From Cyanobium sp. PCC 7001 (GTDB taxonomy: Bacteria > Cyanobacteriota > Cyanobacteriia > PCC-6307 > Cyanobiaceae), in NCBI RefSeq assembly GCF_000155635.1, contig NZ_DS990556.1, positions 734,416 to 798,415 of the forward strand: a DNA stretch of 64,000 nt. Direction: 5' to 3'. Of this stretch, positions 57,516-64,000 are shown piece after piece. Under the pieces are notes generated by a model that searched no databases, was not told the origin of the DNA, and saw nothing but the letters and a program-made list of their open reading frames with translations. Numbering within the stretch: the first letter of the stretch is position 1; every line of letters begins with the position of its first letter. Position numbers and translations under genes: made by a program.

Positions 57516-59369
57516 ATGGCCCAGCCCGCCGCTCCCCACAGACCCCGCCGCCCCACCGCCACCCGGCCGGGGCGGCCGGTGCGCACGGGCCGGGTGGTGG
57601 CGATGCAGCCGTTGCCCACCCAACGCCTACTGCTGGTCTACGGCCTGCTGAGCGCCGGCCTGCTCGGCCTGGGGGCCCGGCTGGCGTGGCTGCAGGTGAT
57701 CGACAGCCACAACCTCCAGAGCCGGGCCCGGGCCATCCAGACCCAGTCGGTGGCACCGATCGGCAAGCGCCGCACGATCGTGGACCGCAACGGCCGGCTG
57801 GTGGCGCTCGATGAGGAACGCTTCACGCTCTGGGCCCACCCGCGTTACTTCAACTTCCCGGGGGACGATCCCCAGAAGGTGCGCCGCCCCGAGGAAGTGG
57901 CCGAACGCCTCGCCGCCGTGCTCGCCCAGCCCAAGGAGGCGCTCCTGGCCACCATGGGCGGCCGTCGCAGCGGGGTGAAGCTGCAGACGGACATCGACCC
58001 TGAAACCGCCAAACGTCTGCGGCAGCTCAACATCAGCGGTCTGGATCTGGAGCCCTACCCCCAGCGGGTGTATCCCCAGGGGAGCCTGTTCGCCAATGTG
58101 GTGGGCTTCCTCAACCTGGAGCGGGTGCCGCAGGCCGGGCTGGAACAGAGCCGCGACAGCGACCTCAAACGCCACGAAACCACCCTTCAGATGCGCCGGG
58201 GCGCCGATGGCACCCCCCTGCCGGAGGGCATCGCCGCCGGATCCCTCTACGGCGACGACCTGCGGCTGCAGCTGACCCTCGACGCCCGCCTGCAGCAGGT
58301 GGCCCAGCGGGCCCTGGCCGACCAGGTGAAGACCTGGAAGGCCAAGCGGGGGGCCGCCCTGGTGATGGACGTGCGCAACGGCGAGATGCTCGCCCTCGCC
58401 TCGGTGCCCACCTACGACCCCAACCGGTTCTGGAGCTTCAAGCCCGGCCTGTTCCGGGAATGGTCCGTGCAGGACCTCTACGAGCCCGGCTCCACCTTCA
58501 AGCCGATCAACCTGGCCATCGCGCTCCAGGAGAAGGCGATCCAGCCCGACGGCAAGGTGTTCGACAACGGCTCCCTCACCATCGGCGGCTGGCCGATCTT
58601 CAACCACAACCGCCAGGGCAACGGCCTGATCGACTTCCCCACGGTGCTGGAGGCCTCCAGCAATGTGGCCATGGTGAAGGCCATGAGCCAGGTGAAGCGG
58701 GAACGCTTCTGGACCTGGCTGAGCACGATCGGCATCGACGAGCGTCCGGACACCGACCTCCCCGGCGCCGTGGCGGGCGAGCTCAAGGACCGCAAGACCT
58801 TCGTGAGCCATCCGATCGAGCCGGCGGTGGCCGCCTTTGGCCAGGGGTTCTCGCTCACCCCCCTCAAGCTGCTTCAGCTCCACGCCATGCTGGCCAACGG
58901 CGGCCGTCTGGTGAGCCCCCACATCACCCGGGGCCTGCGCTCCGGCGATGCGCTGGCCCCCACCCCCGGCGGTGGCGGGCTGCAGGTGCTCGATCCCAAG
59001 GTCACCAGGATCGTGATGGGCTGGATGGAGAGCGTGGTGGCCAACAGCAAGAGTCTCGGCATCCACATTCCCGGCTACCGCATCGGCGGCAAGACGGGCA
59101 CGGCCCAGAAAGCCGAACGGGGGGTGTACATCCCCGGCGCCCTGATCACCAGCTTCGTGGGCCATCTGCCCATCGACGATCCGCGCTACGTGGTGCTCGT
59201 GGTGGTGGATGAACCCAAGGGCGGCAACACCTACGGCTCCACGGTGGCAGCCCCGGTGGCGCGCAAGATCATCGATGCCCTGGTGGTGCTCGAGAAGCTG
59301 CCCCCCTCCGATCCGTCGGCGGTGACCAACACCACCGCGAAGGCATCCGCCAGCCCGGTGCAGGACTGA
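57516..59369 (+). CDS. ftsI: Penicillin-binding protein 2, cell division (FtsI)
   Basis: A 617-residue class B transpeptidase of the divisome that crosslinks septal peptidoglycan. N-terminal membrane anchor LLLVYGLLSAGLLGLGARLAWL, then the dimerisation domain, and the transpeptidase domain with STFKP near residue 326 (catalytic Ser), SSN near 384 and KTGTA near 525. ATG 57516 lies just after a short direct repeat (ctgtcgcctcgat twice). It follows the FtsL-like gene on the same strand. Confidence 0.94.
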   Translation: MAQPAAPHRPRRPTATRPGRPVRTGRVVAMQPLPTQRLLLVYGLLSAGLLGLGARLAWLQVIDSHNLQSRARAIQTQSVAPIGKRRTIVDRNGRLVALDEERFTLWAHPRYFNFPGDDPQKVRRPEEVAERLAAVLAQPKEALLATMGGRRSGVKLQTDIDPETAKRLRQLNISGLDLEPYPQRVYPQGSLFANVVGFLNLERVPQAGLEQSRDSDLKRHETTLQMRRGADGTPLPEGIAAGSLYGDDLRLQLTLDARLQQVAQRALADQVKTWKAKRGAALVMDVRNGEMLALASVPTYDPNRFWSFKPGLFREWSVQDLYEPGSTFKPINLAIALQEKAIQPDGKVFDNGSLTIGGWPIFNHNRQGNGLIDFPTVLEASSNVAMVKAMSQVKRERFWTWLSTIGIDERPDTDLPGAVAGELKDRKTFVSHPIEPAVAAFGQGFSLTPLKLLQLHAMLANGGRLVSPHITRGLRSGDALAPTPGGGGLQVLDPKVTRIVMGWMESVVANSKSLGIHIPGYRIGGKTGTAQKAERGVYIPGALITSFVGHLPIDDPRYVVLVVVDEPKGGNTYGSTVAAPVARKIIDALVVLEKLPPSDPSAVTNTTAKASASPVQD

Positions 59370-59467
59370 ACCGGCCCTCTGTGGCCATTCAGCCATGCGC
59401 CCAAGCCCGAACAGGGCAGAGCGGCTGATCTGGCTAGCGTGCGGTCATTCCGGGATCCACGCTGGCC

Positions 59468-60643
59468 ATGGCCAACCTGCTCGACCAACTCTCCGCCATG
59501 ACCGTGGTGGTGGCCGACACCGGCGATATCGAGGCGATCCAGCAGTTCACCCCCCGGGATGCCACCACCAACCCCTCCCTGATCCTGGCGGCCGCCCAGA
59601 TTCCCGCCTACCAGGAGCTGATCGACCGCTCCCTGCGGGAATCGCGTGAGGCGATCGGCGCCGATGCCGGAGCCGATGCGGTGGTGCGCGAGGCCCTCGA
59701 CGAGATCTGCGTGACCTTCGGCAAGGAGATCCTCAAGATCGTGCCCGGGCGGGTGTCCACCGAGGTGGACGCGCGGCTCAGCTACGACACCGAGGGCACG
59801 ATCGCCAAGGCCCGCCGGCTGATCGAGCTCTATGACCAGGCCGGCATCGGCAAGGAGCGGGTGCTGATCAAGGTGGCCTCCACCTGGGAGGGCATCCGTG
59901 CCGCCGAGATCCTGGAGAAGGAAGGCATCCACTGCAACCTCACCCTCCTGTTCTCCTTCGCCCAGGCCGTGGCCTGCGCCGAGGCGGGGGTGACCCTGAT
60001 CTCCCCCTTCGTGGGGCGCATCCTCGACTGGTACAAGAAGAGCAGCGGCCGCGACGGCTATCCCGGCCCCGAGGACCCCGGCGTGATCTCCGTGACCGAG
60101 ATCTTCAACTACTTCAAGACCTACGGCTACAAGACCGAGGTGATGGGAGCGAGCTTCCGCAACACCGACGAGATCATCGAGCTGGCGGGCTGCGATCTGC
60201 TCACCATCTCCCCGGCCCTGCTGGCCCAGCTGCGCAGCACCCAGGGAGCCCTCGAGCGCAAGCTCAACCCCTTCGATCCGGCCCCCTCCCAGCCCAGGAT
60301 CCACCTCGACGAGGCCCGGTTCCGGGCGATGCTGGCGGAGGACCCCATGGCCACCGAGAAGCTGGACGAGGGCATCCGGGGCTTCTGCAAGGCGATCGAA
60401 ACCCTGGAGGCCCAGCTGGCCCACCGACTGGCCGAGCTGGAGGGCGGTGCCGCCTTCGGCCATGCCGTGCACGAGATCTTCCTGCTCAACGACCTCGACG
60501 GCGATGGCTGCATCACCCGCGAGGAATGGCTGGGCAGCGATGCGGTGTTCGATGCCCTTGACACCGACAACGACGGACGTCTGGCGCCGGAAGACGTGCG
60601 CGGCGGCCTCGGCGCCGCCCTGGCCCTGGCAGCCAGCCGCTGA
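59468..60643 (+). CDS. tal: Transaldolase with C-terminal EF-hand pair
   Basis: A 391-residue class I aldolase of the pentose phosphate pathway. N-terminal TNPSLIL, the Schiff-base Lys in [11 protein letters not shown] (about residue 134) and the [11 protein letters not shown] strand are normal. After the usual ~325-residue barrel there is a C-terminal extension with two EF-hand loops, [13 protein letters not shown] and [12 protein letters not shown] (about 341-375), each with the Asp/Gly/Glu calcium pattern. So carbon flow through transaldolase may be tuned by calcium. ATG 59468. Confidence 0.95.
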   Translation: MANLLDQLSAMTVVVADTGDIEAIQQFTPRDATTNPSLILAAAQIPAYQELIDRSLRESREAIGADAGADAVVREALDEICVTFGKEILKIVPGRVSTEVDARLSYDTEGTIAKARRLIELYDQAGIGKERVLIKVASTWEGIRAAEILEKEGIHCNLTLLFSFAQAVACAEAGVTLISPFVGRILDWYKKSSGRDGYPGPEDPGVISVTEIFNYFKTYGYKTEVMGASFRNTDEIIELAGCDLLTISPALLAQLRSTQGALERKLNPFDPAPSQPRIHLDEARFRAMLAEDPMATEKLDEGIRGFCKAIETLEAQLAHRLAELEGGAAFGHAVHEIFLLNDLDGDGCITREEWLGSDAVFDALDTDNDGRLAPEDVRGGLGAALALAASR

Positions 60644-60652
60644 TCAGACGCC

Positions 60653-61030
60653 GTGAACGCCCTCCACACGATGCGCGCCCTCGCCAGCACCGGCGAGGTG
60701 ATCAGCGTTGAGCCCGGCACGCTGATCTTCGGCTCCGGCGAACCCGGCGACTGCATGTTCGGCCTGCTGGAGGGACGGGTGGAGCTCACCTGGAACGGTG
60801 AGCAGGGCCACGAACAGATCAACGCCGGCGATGTGTTCGGAGCCGGAGCCCTGGTGACCAGCGAGCACCGCCGCTACGGCAACGCCCGTGCCCTCACCCC
60901 CTGCAAACTGCTGGTGATGAACCGCGAGAAATTCCTGTTCGCCGTGCAGGAATCACCGATGTTCGCGATCGAACTGCTGGGGTCGATCGACAAGCGGCTG
61001 CGCCAGCTGAAGGACTGCACCCGCATCTGA
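60653..61030 (+). CDS. Cyclic-nucleotide-binding-domain protein
   Basis: A 125-residue protein consisting of a single CRP-type cyclic nucleotide-binding barrel: VEPGTLIFGSGEPGDCMFGLLEGRVEL and GDVFGAGALVTSEHRRYGNARAL (the phosphate-cassette region, with the Arg). No DNA-binding helix-turn-helix follows, so it may act as a stand-alone sensor. Start GTG 60653, 9 bases after transaldolase, so the two are probably co-transcribed. Confidence 0.9.
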   Translation: MNALHTMRALASTGEVISVEPGTLIFGSGEPGDCMFGLLEGRVELTWNGEQGHEQINAGDVFGAGALVTSEHRRYGNARALTPCKLLVMNREKFLFAVQESPMFAIELLGSIDKRLRQLKDCTRI

Positions 61031-61042
61031 ACCCGGGCCGCC

Positions 61043-62200
61043 TCAGCTGCGTTGCAGCAGCAGCCGCTTGATCACCCGCTGGGCGATGTCGCCATAGCCC
61101 ATCTCACCGGAGAGGATCTGGGCGATCCGGCGCGGGGCCGTGGGGCGCTTGATGCCGAGCTGGTAGCCCACCCGCGGCAGCCGGTAGAACACTTGGGCGA
61201 TCCGGCGACCCCACGCCATCGAGTCACCCCACACCTGGCGCATCCGGGTGGAGTAGGCCGCCAGGGCCTCGGGGTCGCCGGCGAGCCAGCGATCCAACGC
61301 CGCTGCGGCCTCGCAACCGCTCAGCAGCGCCGGCCGCAAACCCTCGGCCAGAAAGGGGTCGCACAACGAGGCCGCGTCCCCGGCCACCAGCAGGCCCGGC
61401 CCATGCAGGGGGTGATGGCCATCCCAGAGCCGCAACCGCCCCCGGGTGCGCACCCCGGCCTCGGGGGCGAACCCCAGGGTGGGCAGCAGCTGGGCGAGCA
61501 CGGCGTCGTCATCCACCAGGCCTTCGCGGCCCACGAAACTGCCCAGACCGATGCTGTAGCCGCCCTTCCGGGGAAAGGCCCAGCAGAAGCCATGGCGCAC
61601 CAGGCCGAAGTCGAACCGGGCCGCGGCGGGATCCTGCACCGGCCCCTCCAGCTCCACCGAGACGGTGGCGGCGAAGCGGGGCTGGCGCGGACCCAGGCCC
61701 AGCGGTGCCGCCAGGCTCGAGCCGGAGCCATCGGCCAGCACCACCCCCCGCGTCTCGAGGCTGACCTCCACACCGCCGGGTTCCCGCACCGCCAGGAGCC
61801 AGCCGGTGGCTGAGGGCTCCAGCCCTTCCACCACCATGCCGCAGGCCAGTCGGGCGCCGACGCAGCGGGCCTGCTCGATCAGGAAGGCATCGAGCCGGGA
61901 GCGCCGCACGATCCAGAAGGGTGCCTCGCCAGGCAGTTCCGCCAGCACCGGGTCCTCCAGGGCCCAGGTGAAGCGCACCCGCTCGATCACCGTGTCCACC
62001 GCCGGACGCAGGTCGAAGGGAAACCAGCGCTGCACCGAAGCGGCCATGCCGCCGCCGCAGGGCTTGGTCCGGGGAAAGGTGGCCCGTTCCAGCACCAGCA
62101 CCTCGTGACCCAGCCGGGCGAGGTGATACGCGGCGGCGGCACCGGCGGCACCGGAGCCGATCACCACCACCTCGGGCCTGCAGCCCGCCAGGGTGCTCAC
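61043..62200 (-). CDS. Geranylgeranyl reductase-like FAD oxidoreductase
   Basis: A 385-residue flavoprotein of the geranylgeranyl-reductase family. Dinucleotide motif VVIGSGAAGAAAAYHLARLG, the RTKPCGGGMA segment and the GLLVAGDAASLCDPFLAEG motif are family hallmarks. It is related to ChlP but the C-terminal half differs from the chlorophyll enzyme, so the isoprenoid substrate may be another one. GTG 62200 start. Downstream of frr on the same strand. Confidence 0.85.
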   Translation of the reverse strand: MSTLAGCRPEVVVIGSGAAGAAAAYHLARLGHEVLVLERATFPRTKPCGGGMAASVQRWFPFDLRPAVDTVIERVRFTWALEDPVLAELPGEAPFWIVRRSRLDAFLIEQARCVGARLACGMVVEGLEPSATGWLLAVREPGGVEVSLETRGVVLADGSGSSLAAPLGLGPRQPRFAATVSVELEGPVQDPAAARFDFGLVRHGFCWAFPRKGGYSIGLGSFVGREGLVDDDAVLAQLLPTLGFAPEAGVRTRGRLRLWDGHHPLHGPGLLVAGDAASLCDPFLAEGLRPALLSGCEAAAALDRWLAGDPEALAAYSTRMRQVWGDSMAWGRRIAQVFYRLPRVGYQLGIKRPTAPRRIAQILSGEMGYGDIAQRVIKRLLLQRS

Positions 62201-62210
62201 GCTGATCCGC

Positions 62211-62750
62211 TCACACCTTGAGGATCTCGGCTTCCTTCTCCTTCAGGTGCTTCTCCAGTTCCTCGATGAACTTGTCGGTGAGCTTCTGCACCTTGTCCTG
62301 CTCGTCGCGGCTCTGGTCCTCGGAGAGCTCGCCGTCCTTCTCCTGCTTCTTGATGCGGTCGATGCCGTCGCGGCGGTTGTTGCGCAGGGCCACCTTGCCC
62401 TCCTCCGCATACTTGGCGGCGATCTTGCAGAGCTCCTTGCGCCGGTCCTCGGTGAGGGGGGGGATGTTGATGCGGATCACCCGGCCGTCGTTGTTGCAGG
62501 TGAGGCCCAGGTCGCTCATGGCGATGGCCTTCTCGATCAGCCCCATGGCGCCGGTGTCGAAGGGCTGGATCTGGATGGTCTGGGAATCGGGGGTGGAGAG
62601 GCTGGCGAGCGACTTGAGGGGCGTTTCGGCGCCGTAGTACTCCACCGAGATCTTGTCGAGCAGGGAGGGGTTGGCCCGGCCGGTCCGGATGGTGTTGAAG
62701 TTGCGCAGGGCGGCGTCCACCGATTTGCGCATGCTGGCTTCGAGATCCAT
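62211..62750 (-). CDS. frr: Ribosome recycling factor
   Basis: A 179-residue factor that splits the post-termination ribosome with EF-G. The [26 protein letters not shown] start, the Gly-rich hinge and the C-terminal [22 protein letters not shown] helix are complete. pyrH lies upstream on the same strand, as in many bacteria. Confidence 0.97.
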   Translation of the reverse strand: MDLEASMRKSVDAALRNFNTIRTGRANPSLLDKISVEYYGAETPLKSLASLSTPDSQTIQIQPFDTGAMGLIEKAIAMSDLGLTCNNDGRVIRINIPPLTEDRRKELCKIAAKYAEEGKVALRNNRRDGIDRIKKQEKDGELSEDQSRDEQDKVQKLTDKFIEELEKHLKEKEAEILKV

Positions 62751-62804
62751 GGCGATGGCTTGAGGGCTGATGCGGGAAGTCTGAGGGAGCGGGGGTGTGG
62801 CCCC

Positions 62805-63515
62805 TCAGGAGGGGTGGATGCGGGTGCCGATCGGTTCGCCCGCCACGGCCCGGCCGATGTTGCCGGCCCCGAACAGATCAAACACCACGATCGGGATGGC
62901 GTTGTCCTTGCAGAGGGCGATGGCCGCCGCGTCCATCACCTCCAGCTCACCGCTCAGCACCTCCAGGAAGGAGAGGCTCTCGTAGCGCCGGGCGTCGGCA
63001 TGCTTGGCCGGGTCCTTGTCGTAGACCCCGTCCACCTTGGTGGCCTTGAACACCACATCGGCACCGATCTCGGCGGCCCGCAGGGCGGCGGTGGTGTCGG
63101 TGGTGAAGAAGGGATTGCCGGTGCCGGCGGCGAAGATCACCACCCGCCCCTTCTCCATGTGGCGGATGGCCTTGCGCCGGATGTAGGGCTCCGCCACCTC
63201 CTGCATGGAGATGGCGCTCTGCACACGGGTGGGCACTCCGGCCCGCTCGAGCCCGTCCTGCAGCGTGATGGCGTTCATCACGGTGGCCAGCATGCCCACG
63301 TAGTCGGCGGTGGCCCGGTCCATGCCGGCGGCACTGCCCTTGAGGCCGCGGAAGATGTTGCCGCCGCCCACCACGATCGCCAGCTGGGTGCCGTCGGCCA
63401 CGCAGGCCGCCACATCGGCCGCGATCGCCTGCACGATCGCCGGATCGATGCCGTAGCCCTGCTCTCCCATCAGCGCCTCGCCGCTGAGCTTGAGGAGCAC
63501 GCGCTGATAACCCAT
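62805..63515 (-). CDS. pyrH: UMP kinase
   Basis: A 236-residue hexameric kinase making [26 protein letters not shown] and the [31 protein letters not shown] segments are diagnostic. ATG 63515. Operon with frr (54 bases apart) is normal for bacteria; cobO lies upstream on the same strand. Confidence 0.97.
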   Translation of the reverse strand: MGYQRVLLKLSGEALMGEQGYGIDPAIVQAIAADVAACVADGTQLAIVVGGGNIFRGLKGSAAGMDRATADYVGMLATVMNAITLQDGLERAGVPTRVQSAISMQEVAEPYIRRKAIRHMEKGRVVIFAAGTGNPFFTTDTTAALRAAEIGADVVFKATKVDGVYDKDPAKHADARRYESLSFLEVLSGELEVMDAAAIALCKDNAIPIVVFDLFGAGNIGRAVAGEPIGTRIHPS

Positions 63516-63640
63516 CGGCACCACGGATTTGCCGCACCGTAGCAATGGCCAGGACTGGAATCCCGCCGTGGTCAGCTGGCTTGTCGCGGCCGGCCGGGGG
63601 CGCTTCACTGCTTCCAACTCCACCGCCGAGGCCCCTGCCC

Positions 63641-63832
63641 ATGGCCGCCGATCCCACGCCATCCACGGTGAGGAGCTGCGGGGTGATGGCCCGCCTCACC
63701 CTCTCCGCCCTGGAGCGGGCCAGCACGGACACCACCATCTGGCGGGAACCCGCCGTGCATCACGCCCTGCTGATCAGTGGCCTCTCGGTGCTGGTCAGTG
63801 GGCTGGCCCAGCTGCAGCACGACCTGGGCTGA
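63641..63832 (+). CDS. Small possible membrane protein
   Basis: A 63-residue product from ATG 63641. The C-terminal part ([19 protein letters not shown]) forms one short hydrophobic helix; the N-terminus is Thr/Ser/Arg-rich. Family not recognised. It lies between divergent pyrH and the cobO end on the other strand. Coding is plausible but not strongly supported. Confidence 0.4.
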   Translation: MAADPTPSTVRSCGVMARLTLSALERASTDTTIWREPAVHHALLISGLSVLVSGLAQLQHDLG

Positions 63833-63869
63833 ACCCCGCCGGCCCCAGCTGCCGAGGCCACCTGCCGGT

Positions 63870-64000
63870 TCAGTACTCGATCCCGGCCTGGGCCTTCACC
63901 CCCTGCTCCCGGAACGGGTGACGCACCAGGGTCATCTCGGTCACCAGGTCCGCCCGCTCCAGCAGGCCTGCGGGAGCGCCGCGGCCGGTGAGGGCCACGT
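63870..64000 (-). CDS. cobO: Cob(I)yrinic acid a,c-diamide adenosyltransferase (C-terminal part)
   Basis: The minus strand reads [22 protein letters not shown], then [16 protein letters not shown] and a stop at 63870-63872. This is the C-terminus of CobO/BtuR, which adenosylates the corrin cobalt. The N-terminal ATP-binding part lies beyond the window edge. With cobK (41.2 kb) it shows that the cell completes its own corrinoid. Confidence 0.9.
   Translation of the reverse strand, partial: VALTGRGAPAGLLERADLVTEMTLVRHPFREQGVKAQAGIEY

Overview
The window is GC-rich, almost gap-free chromosomal DNA from a picocyanobacterium of the Synechococcus/Cyanobium type. This rests on plastocyanin and cytochrome c6 genes side by side, the photosystem II assembly factor Psb27 between purA and proS, tetrapyrrole genes (hemE, hemC), cobalamin genes (cobK, cobO), and many small families typical of cyanobacteria (DUF1824, DUF2721, DUF2854, DUF3153, DUF1651). 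I saw no rRNA, tRNA, CRISPR array or intact insertion sequence.

Layout. 1-6.6 kb: tail of a CocE-like hydrolase, a DUF3887-like secreted protein, glgB, hemE, an epimerase, petE and petJ, closed by a clear terminator. 6.8-9.1 kb: an atypical P-domain/serralysin-C-like protein and small secreted proteins. 9.3-15.9 kb: clpB, a Coq4 homologue, an SDR, a lipocalin-like protein, a pterin dehydratase and YjbQ. 15.95-19.6 kb: an accessory island of lower GC with a frameshifted serine recombinase, a DUF1651 remnant, a TetR regulator translationally coupled to a reductive-dehalogenase-like Fe-S protein, then remnants of a VOC gene and of another gene. 19.6-29.5 kb: small membrane and secreted proteins, a DCC thiol oxidoreductase, a CrtISO-like oxidoreductase, OsmC, a proton-pumping P-type ATPase, an M32 carboxypeptidase, a matrixin-like protease, an extra pyrophosphatase and an L,D-transpeptidase. 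29.9-47.3 kb: mostly minus-strand housekeeping genes (ClC channel, hemC, rpoD, argB, ssb, adenosine kinase, purA, psb27, proS) with plus-strand priA, cobK and cutA. 47.4-64 kb: an HTH protein, the canonical ppa, a methyltransferase, ferredoxin, ArsC-like protein, lepB, a degenerate dihydroorotase homologue, a two-domain histidine phosphatase, a CPBP protease, a candidate ftsL next to ftsI, transaldolase with EF-hands, a geranylgeranyl-reductase-like enzyme, frr, pyrH and the end of cobO.

Points of most interest: the TetR/RdhA-like cassette with a palindromic operator candidate inside a scarred island; two family I pyrophosphatases, where the canonical one carries Ala at a catalytic Asp position and the extra one looks intact; a Coq4 homologue with a complete metal motif in a plastoquinone-making lineage; a dihydroorotase homologue that has lost its metal ligands; a candidate cyanobacterial FtsL; and a perfect 32-bp palindrome between two divergent genes. 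All calls come from reading the sequence by eye; no database search was run.
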